DNA of 64,000 nt. Origin: Beta vulgaris subsp. vulgaris (lineage: Eukaryota > Streptophyta > Magnoliopsida > Caryophyllales > Amaranthaceae). Shown one piece after another: positions 45,204 to 56,558 of this stretch. The notes beneath the pieces are model-generated. The model saw nothing but the letters and a program-made list of their open reading frames with translations. It was not told where the DNA came from and did not search any database. The DNA is taken from NCBI RefSeq assembly GCF_026745355.1, contig NC_079206.1, positions 9,510,031 through 9,574,030 on the forward strand. The letters are read 5' to 3'. Both the position numbers and the translations under genes were made by a program. How positions within the stretch are numbered: the stretch's first letter is position 1; each line of letters begins with the position of its first letter.

Positions 45204-46030
45204 GCCTTGATCACCTTGACCTTGACGCTCTCGGTGTTGACAGTGAACACAGGCCGCTAACACATTTGCCTGCTCCTCCCTCTACCGAATATTTAACCAT
45301 GCATAGCTCCACCAACGGACGCAGAGGAGGGAACCGCCATGGCCCTCAGAACCTTCGGAGGAGGGGTCGCGGCGCATCCACCAGTGTTCGCGTCCCAATT
45401 GTTGCGGCTACTTCTAATGCCCCTCCGTCCCCTGCTGCTCCTTTGCGGTCCTCTGCTACCCGGACCGTCAACAGAGGTGCTATAAACAGAAGGCGCACCA
45501 GGGAGCAAACCATTGACGACTCTGCCACCAACAAAAGGCAGGCAGTTGAAGAGCCTAGCACCTCTGGTTCTAATGAGGTGGTGCAGGTGGAGGATCTGGA
45601 CCCAAATGTCTCTGAGGGTGCCCAGGGAGAGGATGGCCTTGATGCCGGCCTGGGTAATACTGGCGGCACTTTGCTGCTTTCTCGGTCTACCTCTTCTCTT
45701 CGAGAGAAGCTGAGGGAGCCGATTGCTACTCCCAGTTTCCTTTCGAATCTCTCTCTTGGCATCTTTTATCGATTCCGGGAGTGGATCGAGAAGAAGGAGG
45801 TGCCGCTAAGCGACGCGGTGGCCACTGCTTTTGCTCCCCAGGTCGTCACTCCTGGCAAGGTTTACCAGCCAAACTGGGACGTCAGGGAGGACGAATCTTT
45901 GTATTCTGACATTCCTGAAAACGGTGGCATCCTTGCTTACCGTATTCTTAAGGGTATGCAGCTACCCTTAGATTGTCCTTCAGGATCCCTGAAGACTCCA
46001 GCTGCTAGGTTGGCTCATGACCAGCTAGTG

Positions 46031-46108
46031 GTACGTTTTAACTTTTCTTCGTCTTTCTTTTGCTGACGTCTCTTGTTTTTTACTGACGCCTCTTGGTTGC
46101 TTTTGTAG
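46031..46108 (+). other. intron 2 of the antisense gene
   Basis: GTACGTTTT donor and TTTTGTAG acceptor. Both exons are in phase 0, so the frame passes from DQLV to ANNAAIEL. Confidence 0.65.
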
Positions 46109-46636
46109 GCCAACAATGCTGCTATCGAGCTGATAGAGCAATATTTGGAGTACCAGAGGCTGACGGACACCTATAAGGCTTCTCTGAAGACTTGCCAGGG
46201 GCTTCTGAAGGATGCAGAGGGCAAGGTGGCGCCCTTAGAGGATGAGGTGCTGACTCTAAGGGACAGGGAGGCCTTGCTAGAGGAGGCGGAAGAGAACGTC
46301 AAGGCCTTAACCAAGGCAGTGGAGACTGCCAATTCTGAGAAGGAAATGGCGGTCTTGGACGCTTCTGCTGCTGAAGCGCAGGGTGCCGCGAAGGCGGTTG
46401 CTGAGTTCAAGGGCTCCGACGACTACGTTGCGGAGCTCCACAAGAGGTATGATGGTGGCTGGGTAGCTGCCATGAGATGCGTCTGCAAGACCGTTCCTGG
46501 TTTTGACTGGAACGTGATTGAGGACGATCATGCTGTCGGTCAGCATCTTTCACCCTTCGAAGGAGATCCGAACTTTGCAGACGAGGATGCCATTGCCGAC
46601 GTCGACCTTCGCGACTCCGAAGCCCCCCCTTCTTGA

Positions 46637-47022
46637 AGCTTTTGGCGGCCATCTCTTAGCTCCTCCTGTTCTTCTAATAGCTTTTAATTTCTTACATCTT
46701 GCCTTGTAAAAACTCTTTGGATTTATGACATTGTAATTTGCCTTTTTGTTGGCGTTCCTTGACATTTGTTACGTTTGATGTTGCTAAGTACTTTTTATCT
46801 TGACTAAAAGCCTTTTTCACATTGGCCGCCACGATATATTTTTTTGTAGTTGGCCGCCAAGCCAGTAGCTTTTAATCTATGGAAAGTACTCTTTGTTCAC
46901 TTTTGACTATGCGTCTTGCTATCGTTTGTATGCTTGTATGATTTGTCGTATTCTCTGTTTTTATTCTTCCCTTTCATTCGCGCTTACGACGTCCGTTAGG
47001 AGGCACATACCCAACCAACTAT
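46637..47022. other. non-coding stretch between antisense gene and tandem array
   Basis: Likely 3' UTR of the antisense gene and part of the element's 3' untranslated region. No frame is supported. Confidence 0.4.
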
Positions 47023-47320
47023 AGTTTTCAATTTATGTGCAAAATCCGCCATATGACCGTTAATACCTTTTGCCTGTTATATGGCTTTTGATTTATGTGC
47101 TAGGTCTGTCATATGACCATTAATGCACTTAGCCTGTTATATGGCTTTTGATTCATGTGCTAGGTCTGTCATATGACCGTTAATGCACTTAGCCTGTTAT
47201 ATGGCTTTTGATTTATGTGCTAGGTCTGTCATGTGACCGTTAATGCACTTAGTCTGTTATATGGCTTTTGATTTATGTGCTAGGTCTGTCATATGACCGA
47301 TAATGCACTTAACCTATCAG
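47023..47320. repeat. 60-bp tandem array in the Tat 3' region
   Basis: Almost five copies of an exact 60-bp period unit with TATATGGCTTTTGATTTATG and TGCTAGGTCTGTCATATGAC. The inner copies differ at only a few positions. It lies between the integrase end and the antisense gene. Such arrays are known in the 3' untranslated regions of Tat/Ogre elements and can seed satellites. Confidence 0.95.
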
Positions 47321-47490
47321 GATAACGTGGATGCTTTGTAATTACTATTTTAGTCTTTTTTTTTAGTACGGAATTGCGGACGTTAACAGAAATATGGTTC
47401 AATAATAGACAAGAATCTATCAGAACGCTAGCGTAGGTCGTATTATTTATGTAATTCGATCAAAGGCTCTCGGCCCATTACAATCATTGC

Positions 47491-50400
47491 CTATACATAA
47501 TATTTTTTGAGAACATCAGCATTCCAGCAATTCATAAGTTCTTTCCCGTCTATGTCTTTAAGGATAAAGGAACTGGGGCCTATCTTCTGAGCGATGACGT
47601 ACGGGCCCTCCCAGTTCGCAGTTAGCTTCCCCTCAGCATGTGCTTTCCCTGTGGCAGCTGTCCTTCTGAGGACGAGATCATTGACATCCAGTGGCCTTTC
47701 CCAGACTTTCTTGTTGTAGGTCTTACTGATTCTGTCTTTGTAGGCAGCCGCTTTCAATTCCGCCATGAGTCTTATCTCTGGCAGGAAATCCAGACTTTCC
47801 TTGAGAGCCTGCTGATTCGCGTCCAGATTCTGATATTTCACTCGGTACGAGGGCAGACCCACCTCGACCGGCAATACTGCCTCTGCTCCGAAAGCCAGTT
47901 TAAAAGGATTTTCTCCTGTCGCCTCTTTTTCTATTGTTCTGTTTGACCAAAGAACGGCAGGCACCATATCTGCCCATGTCCCTTTGAACTCATCCAGCTT
48001 CTTTTTTAGGGCGTTCAAAATTTGCTTGTTCGCGGCCTCTGCTTGGCCATTGCTTTGGGGGTGACACACATCTGAGTATGCGAACTTGACTCTATATTCG
48101 GCCAGGAAAGCTTGTATTGGACGACAATCGAACTGAACGCCATGGTCGAAAACAATGCCCATAGGGATTCCAAACCTTGTAATATATTCTGCCAAATGAA
48201 CTTTTGACTGGTGGCTTTAATTTGAGCTGTCGGCTCCGCCTCTATCCACTTTGTGAAATAATCTATGCCCCAGGATATCCATCCAGTTGCTTTTGTGAAT
48301 GGCCCCAGGATATCCATCCCCCACTGCGCAAATGGGATGGGACACAATATGGGCTGTAAATCATTGGCTGGTTTGTTGATGACGGGAGCAAATCTTTGGC
48401 ATTTATCTTATTTCTTGACATAGCTCTGAGCATCCGCTAACATGGTTGGCCAATAAAACCCAGCCATTAGCGCCTTCAATGCTAGAGCTTTTCCGCCAAT
48501 ATGATTTCCGCAAATACCCTCATGTATTTCTTCCAGTATTTTCTTCGACTCCCATGCCGTCGCGCATTTTAGTAAAGGCAGACTAAATGACTTTTTGTAC
48601 AGCTCATCCCGATATATGACGTACCAGTTTGCTTGTCGTCTCAATTTCTTTGTGGCGAAAGGATTATTTGGGAGTGCCCCTGTCAGCTTGTACGCCACCA
48701 ATTCACTGAACCACTCTCCCTGCTGATTTACCATGTTGACGGTCACAATTTCCTTTGAAATGCTCTTATCTTTTTGCATATCTATAGTGACTGTCCTTTC
48801 AACGCTAAATGAATTGGAGCTGGCAAGCTTAGAAAGAGCATCTGCTTTTGCGTTTTCTGCTCGCGGTATGGCTGTACTTCGAAATTCGAAGCTGAGCTAT
48901 CAACTCTTTACTTCTCACTACTTCGCCATGTTTGCTCCTCTGACTTCAAAATCCCCTTTTAGCTGGCCGCTAACCAACTGTGAGTCTGTCTTTAGGAGTA
49001 CTTGCTTGGCACCAGCCGCCAAGCACATTCTCAGACCAGCTATGGCTGCCTCATATTTTGCTTCATTGTTTGATGCTGGGAAACCGAACCTGATAGCGTA
49101 CTGGAAACTGTTCCCTTCCGGACTTGTCATTACTATCCCGGCTCTTGAGCCGCTATCAGCAGCGGATCCATCTACTTCCAATAGCCAGCTTTCTTTCTGT
49201 TCTACTTCCTCTTCTTCATATGAGGCCTCTACCATGAAATCCGCCAAGGCCTGAGCTTTGATGGCGGTTCTGGGCTTGTATTGAATGTCATACTCAGATA
49301 ACTCTACGGCCCATTTCAGCAGACGACCCGAACTATCCATCTTCTGAAGAGCTTTTTCCAGTGGTTGATTTGTGAGCACCTGAATGGATGACAATCGAAG
49401 TATGGCCTGAGCTTCCTGGCTGCTATGATGACTGCCAAGGCCATCTTCTCCACCAACTGGTAACGACTTTCTGGGCCGTTAAGGATGTGACTTATAAAGT
49501 ATATGGGGCACTGCCTTTTCTCCTTTTCCACCAATAGTACGGCCGCGACCGTCTTTGGTGACGCTGAAACATATAAGTGCAGTACATCCCCTGTCTCAGG
49601 TCTTGTGATAGTAGTTAATTTTTTCAAGTGCTCTTTCACGGCCGTGAAGGCCTTGCTCTGATCTTCCCCCCACTCGAACTCTTTGTTTCCCCTCAACAAG
49701 GCAAAGAAAGGTAGGGCCTTGTCAGCTGATTTGGAGATAAATCGAGTAAGGGTCGTCATTCTTCCAGTTAACCTCTGGATGTCTTTCACCCCCTTAGGTT
49801 CTGGCAAGGTCATGATTGCCTGAATCTTTTCCGGGTTCGCGTCAATTCCTCTTTTGCTGACAAGAAAACCAAGAAAATTCCCTGCCTTCACCCCGAATAC
49901 ACATTTTTTAGGATTAAGTTTCGTCCGATATCTTCTCAGCGTTCTGAATGTTTCAGCTAGATCTTCCAGGTGTTCGCGGTCAGATTTACTTTTGACGATG
50001 GAGTCGTCAACATAAGCTTCTATGTTTCTGCTTCGCTGGTCCGCGAACACTTTATCCACCAACTTCTGATAAGTGGCTCCGGCATTACGAAGTCCAAAAG
50101 GCATCGCCTTGTAATTTAAACTCCACAATCTGTTATAAATGTTTCTTTCTATCTGCTTCGAGAGACTGATTTGTGATACCGAAATGCATCCATAAAGCTC
50201 AGCAGAGCATGACCGCTAGTAGAGTCTACTAACTGGTCTATCCTGGGCAGGGGATAGCAGTCTTTGGGCAGGCCTTTGAGTCTGTGAAGTCACACACATT
50301 CTCCATTGGCCTTAGCTTTCTTTACCATACGACATTAGCCACCATTCGGGTAGTCACATGGCTCGATGAACCTGCCGCCAACAATTTTCTACTCTTCTTT

Positions 50401-52942
50401 TATGGCTTATTCTTTTCGCCGAAAATTTCTTTTCTTCTGCTTATATGGACGGACGGTATTCCACATTTAAGCGATGGACATTACAGAAGGGTCTATCCCT
50501 GGCATCTCATCGCACGAGAACGCGAAGACATCGCTGCTTCCTCAAGAGAGCCACCAAATTGATCCTACCTCTGGATCATATCTGCCCTACGCCACCGTCC
50601 TGGTCGGATCTTCCGCCAGCATTCTCTGTTGAGTTTCCCCATCAGGCTTTGGCCTTGGCTATCCTCTGGCCTGGCCTCTAACTCCTCCATTGATATTTCC
50701 ATCATCTTTCCTTATCTTTCTTGATTCTTTCTCTTCTTGCTCATTCATCGCCCTTCTCTGAGCCCTTCTCTCTTCTTCCTGGTGGTTTGCTTCTTCCACT
50801 GGCATCCTCCTAGCTGGCTGCTTTAGGATTGTCAAATAGCATGACTTTGCTGCCTCCTGATTCCCCCTCAATTTAGCTGTCGTCCCTTCATTGGTGACGT
50901 ACATCATTGTCAGGTGATAAGTGGAGACGATACCTTGGACATCATGTATTAGAGGACGCCCACTATTGCTAGGCCCAGGGACATCGACCACCAGAAATTC
51001 AGTCATAACATCTCGGACTTCATTGCCGTCTCCCATCCGAACCGGGAGGCTCACCATACCTTCCGGAGTTACAGACGCCCCGGTGAACCCAATTACAGGA
51101 TATCGGACAGGCTTAAGTATTCTCGTCCTATCATCAATTTTTCGAACGTTGAGAGGTATAGGATGTTAGCTGAGCTCCCACCGTCTACCAGGATTCTATG
51201 AATCAGACAGTTTGAAATTTTTAAAGTGACCACCAAGGGTCTCATGAGGGAAAACCACGTGCTCTGCATCTTTCAGTGTAAAAGTCATTGCCGGCATGGC
51301 TGGCGGCCGTCTCCATTTCATGCTCTCTTTGAAATTGACCTGGTGCCTGAATTCTTTCAGGCTGGCTTTGGCTCCATTCACACTACCTCCATGAATAGGT
51401 CCGCCACTGATGACGTGAATTTCACTGATCCTTGATTGAACGTTCTTGTTGACTGGTTTCACCAGATCTCCTTCTTTCGTCTGTGCTTTATATTGGCTGA
51501 AATAACCTCTCTTCAAATCTTCTAGATTATCTTTCAAGTGACGACAATCTTCGTGACATGGCCGTGATCCCCATGGAAATCACACCATTTGCTTTTATCA
51601 CGATTTTTGTGAAACATAGGCTTAGGACGCTGCCATTTGTCGCTATCCTTGTTCTTCAAAAAGATCTGACTTCTTGAGGTAGTCAGTTGGGTGTACGCGT
51701 CAAATCTGTCTTGCGTCACCCCTTCCGACATTCTCTCACGATCCCTACGATCGCGGTCATACCTCTCACCATCCCTTTCTCGTCATCTCCTCTTTTACCA
51801 TATGCGACTCTTGTCCTATCATCTCGGCGCGATCAGTTCACGGCCCTTATCTTTCTTTTGCTTATCCTCTTTCTTCTCAGATTCAGGTTCCCACAGCTTT
51901 GTCAAACTCCTCCCCCTGATATAATCATTTGCTTTACCCAGGACGGGACCCAGAGTGTGTAAGATTTACGACCCATAATTTCGAAATGCGACCCCTCCTT
52001 GAGTCCGGTCATCAAAGCTAGCACTGCTACATCTTGCTGTAACCGCGGAATTGAAACGGCCTCAACATTAAAGCGACCGATATAATCCCTTAAACTTTCA
52101 TTGGCCCCCTGTTTGACAGACAGCAGTTCTCCCGTAGTACGCTCGCGGCGTCTATTACTAACAAAGTGAGTGCTGAATGTGGACGACAGCTGGGAGAAGC
52201 TAGAGATGCTACCTGGTTTAAGGCTCTTGAACCATGTTTGGGCTATGCCTGTCAATGTGGATGGGAAGACCTTGCACCATATGGTGTCCACGTCAGTGTA
52301 AAGAAACATGTGGCCCTCGTAAGCGGCCACGTGATCATCTGGGTCCGAAGTGCCATCATATTTGGAGGTTGGCATTTTGATTCTTGTCATTGGATGATTC
52401 AATATATCCATGGTGAAAGGGGAGAGCTTAGGCTTGATGAGTAGGTGACCCCCCGTCGAATAGTTACTAGCGCCTGAGGCACTGTACTCACAACGGGAGC
52501 CACCCTGGTCCTCTTCCTCCGAATGGTACAATTCTTCTGTCTCCAGTATGTCTTCTTCATAGTCTCACTGATCAATCCTTTTCTCCAGTTCCCGCCCACT
52601 AGGATTCAGGGATCGAATCTTTCGAAGTGGGGTGTCGTCAGCGTTCCTACCGGCCACGGCCAGTGGTCGCTTACGGGCCCCGCCAGTTGGTTGATTGGGT
52701 GTGCTTTGTTGGGGATTGGCAGTCAACATTTGAATGAAGGAAGCTACAGTTTGTAGCTGTTTAGGAGAAAATTGACTTAACTGAGCCAAATTGAGAGGTA
52801 CATTACTGTTTGGAGTTTGTCCTTCGGGAGATTGGTAGTTGAACTGTGGATTTTCTATCGCCCCAGTGATGACTGGCTGCGATGAGGTCTGACCGACATC
52901 CTTGTCCTTGGAACCTTGATTAGTATTGTTTACGTCACCCAT
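47491..52942 (-). pseudogene. Tat-type gag-pol, broken
   Basis: Gag starts at the ATG at 52942 (MGDVNNTNQGSKDKD). An in-frame TGA at 52565-52567 precedes the retrotrans_gag core (DDHVAAYEGHM, AQTWFKSLKPGSISSF, SLRDYIGRFN), with a frameshift near 51950. A CDFHGDHGHVT knuckle lies at about 51570 and a protease VDGGSSANIL at about 51170. Reverse transcriptase includes MPFGLRNAGATYQKLVDK and catalytic YVDD (about 50010), with its N-terminal motifs in another frame at about 50170-50290. Then come RNase H (to 49400), a second RNase H (LLEVDGSAAD, NNEAKYEAAIAGL, LKTDSQLV, about 49190-48960), integrase zinc finger (48410-48780) and core (IVFDHGVQFD, HPQSNGQAEAANK). At least five frame breaks make the copy defective in its own proteins. 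Confidence 0.88.
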
Positions 52943-52972
52943 GGTTGTTTCCTTGTTAAGGTTGGGAGGTCC

Positions 52973-52991
52973 CCTCCTTCTAGCGCCAAAT
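52973..52991 (-). other. primer binding site of the Tat-type element
   Basis: On the minus strand TTTGGCGCTAGAAGGAGGG follows the 5' LTR after one base. TGGCGC at this position is common in gypsy Tat-group elements. I cannot name the tRNA with certainty. Confidence 0.6.
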
Positions 52992-53474
52992 TGTTTCGGT
53001 TGGAAACGGTTAGCGTCCTCGTAAGAGTCCGCCAAGTTCTGAGAGCTCGTGTCCTTGTTGGAAAACTGCACAGGATGCAAACGTAAACTACCCTCGGGGT
53101 GGTTTTGAGGAAACCCCTCCGACGCTCAAGTCAGTAATTTGGACCACTAGGATGTAGAGAGAAATAGAGAGAGAGATAAGCTATTTTTGGTATCCGAGAG
53201 AATGTACCTGCAGAATAGTACCATTGGGGTATTTATAGAAGTACTATCCTCTGACAGGGCGTATAATCCTTTGACACGTGTAGGGCTATAACGCATTTGA
53301 CAGGTGGGAAGATTCCCTTTATTTTGTCTTGTTAGGCGTCCGCCAACACTGTCGGTCATCGGGGACGAACTGGCTCGAACGGTGCTTCTAATGGTTTTAT
53401 CATACTCGCGTCCATAATCTTATTCGCGGCCTGAGATGAGATGGCCGCTAATACACTTGGGTTATACCCATACA
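52992..53474 (-). repeat. 5' LTR of the Tat-type element
   Basis: Direct copy of 42497-42982, three bases shorter. On the minus strand it holds a TATA box. Confidence 0.92.
53231..53237 (-). promoter_or_regulatory. TATA box in the Tat 5' LTR
   Basis: Minus strand reads TTCTATAAATACCCC. Transcription toward gag would start about 30 bp further on. Confidence 0.5.
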
Positions 53475-53618
53475 GGTATTATCTTAATAGAAATTCGAGA
53501 AAGAGAATACTTCAAAGTTAAGGAGTGCTTTTAATTTGAATTTCTCTTTATATGGCCCCTCAAATAGCAAAGGAATTCACAAACTATAACTGGAAAAGAA
53601 AAGTCATATTTCAAAAAG

Positions 53619-53976
53619 GATTTTTTAACTACAATAATACAAATTTTTGTCCATTCTCTCGCAATAATACAAATTTTTGATTATTTTTTAATAATGCAAA
53701 CTTTACATCAAAATTCCTTCAGTAAGTAAAGTTGACTTGTAACCGCTATAAAAAGTCAAAAATAATTACAAAATGATCTTTCTTCTTTCTCCCTCCTCCC
53801 CCAAACCCCACCCACATGAACCACCTCAGCTTGTTACCTCCTACAACAAATTAACAATCGGTATTGCCCTATTCAAGGAATTTTGATCAAAAGTTTGTAT
53901 TATTAAAAAATAATTAAAAGTTTGTATTATTGCGAGACAACAGGCAAAAGTTTGTATTATTCTTGTCAAAAAATCC
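53619..53976. mobile_element. Mutator-type MITE with long inverted repeats
   Basis: About 105 bp at each end are inverted repeats starting GGATTTTTTRACWAS and containing repeated AATAATACAAAYTTTTG words. The 9-bp TTTCAAAAA lies on both sides (53610-53618 and 53977-53985), the duplication length of Mutator-like elements. No coding capacity in the 358 bp. The transcript would fold into a long hairpin. Confidence 0.8.
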
Positions 53977-54027
53977 TTTCAAAAATAACATGCAATGTAG
54001 GCGGGGATAGTCACTTAAATATATTAA

Positions 54028-54281
54028 AGCTATGTTTGGCAACACATTTAAGTCACCTTACATGAGTAGGTGCTAAAAGTTTAAGTCACCTAAGATAAAT
54101 AGTGGTGTTTGGAGTAAGAGTTTAAATAAAATTTAAGCTCAAAAAATGACTGAAATTGAGTTGCTATCACATAAAATCTCAATTTAAGTTGCTGAAATTT
54201 TCAACTACCATATCAATTTAGCTCCTTTCAGCTACCTTATGAGTTTTAGTTATATTTCAACTTATGTTTCCAAACATAGCC
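54028..54281. mobile_element. PIF/Harbinger-type MITE, 254 bp
   Basis: Ends AGCTATGTTTGG and (complement) GGCTATGTTTGG are inverted repeats with TAA outside each (54025-54027 and 54282-54284). No coding frame. Confidence 0.6.
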
Positions 54282-54284
54282 TAA

Positions 54285-55026
54285 ACTCAAAAATAAGCAA
54301 TGACTTTTAGATCACAGTTCCCGTCCAAGCTAGAACTCTGCAACCACTTGTAACTTCTCCCACTTGGTGATTGCTTGCACGAGCAATATAACTCTTTGGC
54401 ACACATTAATTGTTAAAGCTTAAGTGTATGTTGTTTTGACAAAATCTTGTAAGATACTCACACGTTAATATATGGTAGGGGCAATCCTAAATATATGAAA
54501 ACGAAATAAGACATCTAAAATTCCGGCAGTCATAATAGAAGGGCAAGTTCAAGAAAATAGTCAAGATTGGACGCACTATCCCACACTACTGTAAAATGGT
54601 ATAGAACGGGCTTCAGTGTAACAGACAAACAGGTACTGTGTAGGAAATTTTCATTTTTAACACGAGACACATGATGGTGATTGGTGATGACGACTGAAAC
54701 ACTCTAGTTTCAATGTTCCAACATATGCAATTATGCATATGAGCTACTGCAGAAAATGCAATTATCATCTACTTATCTAATTAATGACGAGAATTTGTTA
54801 GAAAAAAAGTGTGAAAAGAAGAAAATAATTTTTTACAATTGACAACAGCAGGGAAACGTAATATCCATAGTAGTATCCTCTCTGGCTGACGCAACAGCCA
54901 GCAACCGTCCACTACGTTTACCTCTTTAACCTACCCATTACGAGTTTAAGAGTTTCAACCACGACTTACTAGCTGAGTTTCCTTAAAGTTTGTCCTCAGA
55001 TCATCAAGCAGATAAAAAAAAAAGTT
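54285..55026. other. upstream region of the truncated MYC-like copy
   Basis: Non-coding. Would be the promoter side of the gene beginning at 55027. No clear TATA box near the start codon. Confidence 0.4.
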
Positions 55027-55153
55027 ATGGAAGATATAGTATCGTCATCTGAGTGGCTCAATCTGAATGCACAGCCCGACTTATCATCAACGTCCCTTAA
55101 ACGCCGCCTCCAAATTATAGTGGAGAGCAAGCCAGGGTGGTTCTATGGACTAC
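55027..55153 (+). pseudogene. MYC-like bHLH gene, 5' fragment cut by a Sirevirus
   Basis: ATG GAA GAT ... encodes about 42 residues including TSLKRRLQIIVESKPGWFYG, the start of the bHLH-MYC_N domain. It matches [20 protein letters not shown] of the intact gene at 36866. Homology stops precisely where the Sirevirus LTR begins (55154), and a stop codon follows within the LTR. The rest of the gene should lie beyond the far LTR outside the window, after a second ACTAC. The fragment itself shows no other damage, so the gene was probably intact when interrupted. Confidence 0.85.
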
Positions 55154-56544
55154 TGTTGTAACCTAAGAGAACACTCAAGAAGGGGGGGTTGAATTGAGTG
55201 ACAAAATCTAATCGATTTTCGCAAAAATCCTTTCACAGCTCAGTGCCAGGCTCTGAGCTGAACACTCGAAAATTGCTAATTTACGTTTTTGCGAATAATA
55301 AACTTAAAAGATATTAGATTTGACACAAGATATAACGTGGTTCAATCTCACCTCTGAGATCTACGTCCACAGAAACAAAAACTCTTTTATTTCTTTGAAT
55401 CCTATAATATCAAACTCTTGATACAATACGATTCCCCTCACTACTAACCCTAGTAATGACTCCCCCAACACTTAACTCTAAGTGTTGGCACTCTCAATAA
55501 TGTAAAAGTTACAGAAAAGAACGATCCTCAAAGATGTGCTTCTTAGTCAAGCAAATAGAGGACAATTCACTTGTGAAATAGTAACTTAAACCTAACAGCT
55601 CAGTGCTACGCTCAGTGCCAAGGAAATAGTTTTCAGCTTTTTACTTAGACTCGATTTTCTCTCTGAAAACTTGAGATCTAAAAGTGAATTATGAATCCCT
55701 TTTATAGAGTATGGACTGGACGAATATCCTTCCAAGGATATCTTCCAATTTCCTTAATTCAAGGGATTTAATTCTCTTTAGAAAATCAATCTTTATCTTT
55801 TTCTTCTTTATCTTTATTCTTAAAAAGATATGTTTTCCATAACAGATTTTCTATTCAACTCAAAAGATATTTTCCAAAACAAAATCTGATTTTATGAAAC
55901 CCTTTACAAACACGTTTTGGAAAATCTGGTTTTATAAAAAATCTTTTTAAACAACGTTTTAAGGAAACGTGATTTTTGTAAAATCTTTTCCTTAAAACAC
56001 GTTTTTATAAAATTCTGTTTTTATAAAAATCTTTTCTTTGAAAACACGTTTTTATAAAAACTTGTTTTCTGAAAATCTTTTCTTTAGAAAACACGTTTTT
56101 ATCAAAAACTGATTTTTATAAAAATCTTTTTCAAAAACTTGTTTTATTAAAATCCGGTTTTTATCAAAAACTTATTTTCCTAATCCCTTTTGATTTCTGA
56201 TTTAGAGAACTTATTTCCTTTTTATATAGAAATATAATTTTAATATAATTATTTACTTTCTTAACTCAAAGAAGATAATAATTATATTAACTTTATATTT
56301 CTATATTGAGCACATTGCATATTACTAAGCTTATTACATTTGAATCTAAAGTTACTATTCTAAGAAATTATAAACTCGAACTTCATTCTTGATTCTTCTT
56401 TTCTTCAAAGTCTTCGTTTATCAATTTCTTTCTTCTTCATGCATCTGTTGTAACTGTTACATACTTTCATGCTATAACATATTATATTAATTTTCATCAT
56501 CAAAACATAACATGTGCATAAAACATAACATGTAATGCACAACA
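55154..56544 (-). repeat. 3' LTR of the Sirevirus
   Basis: In window orientation it starts TGTTGTAACC and ends GCACAACA, so TGTTGT/ACAACA is a terminal inverted repeat. The right border is set by the polypurine tract and the left by the break in MYC-like homology. Contains a minus-strand TATA box (CTATAAAAGGG, 55699-55707) and a 47-bp tandem array. Confidence 0.8.
55865..56190. repeat. 47-bp tandem repeats in the Sirevirus LTR
   Basis: AAAACACGTTTTTATAAAA starts at 55994, 56041 and 56088, exactly 47 bp apart, with more diverged copies at about 55907 and 55949 and after 56135. Each unit contains the palindrome AAAACACGTTTT or a near relative. Confidence 0.8.
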
Positions 56545-56546
56545 AA

Positions 56547-56558
56547 TTCCCCCTTTTT
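56547..56558 (-). other. Sirevirus polypurine tract
   Basis: AAAAAGGGGGAA on the minus strand, two bases before the 3' LTR, preceded by GTCATCATC. This context is nearly invariant in Sireviruses. Confidence 0.8.

Larger units (their letters stand above)
43722..46636 (+). pseudogene. antisense spliced gene of the Tat element (putative gypsy-type transposon domain), frameshifted
   Basis: This frame runs opposite to gag-pol. The first 325 codons (43722-44696) include PYRLVVPSEGSVITD, GHVAVYTHHFEFDLRFPL and AIRNIIAYIWVVRFL, as in the plant 'putative gypsy type transposon' (Transposase_28-like) domain. The homologous reading then moves frame near 44690, 44795 and 45020, each at a run of identical bases. 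Two introns with good borders are seen: 45093-45203 (GTAAGT...TTTGCAG) and 46031-46108 (GTACGT...TTTTGTAG). The middle exon is basic and Arg/Gly-rich. The last exon (46109-46636) is a coiled coil ending in acidic residues. Function unknown. Related antisense frames have been reported in Tat elements. This copy is probably inactive unless the three shifts are sequencing errors. Confidence 0.75.
42492..53479 (-). mobile_element. Tat-lineage Ty3/gypsy retrotransposon with an antisense gene
   Basis: LTRs at 42497-42982 (486 bp) and 52992-53474 (483 bp) are about 98-99 percent identical by eye. GGTAT flanks both (42492-42496, 53475-53479). On the minus strand come a primer site TTTGGCGCTAGAAGGAGGG next to the 5' LTR, gag, protease, reverse transcriptase, RNase H, a second archaeal-type RNase H and integrase. 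A 60-bp tandem array, a long frame on the opposite strand, and a G-rich polypurine tract (GCTGGGGGGCTAG) beside the 3' LTR follow. The second RNase H and the antisense frame are marks of the Tat group (Retand/Ogre relatives). Gag-pol is broken at several sites. Confidence 0.93.

Noticed and set aside
45293..45762. Minus-strand frames opposite the antisense gene (also 46171-46652)
   Set aside because: They mirror the well-supported plus-strand exons and show no domain of their own.
47023..47320. CRISPR-like array
   Set aside because: Direct tandem repeats without unique spacers, in a plant retrotransposon. It is a minisatellite.
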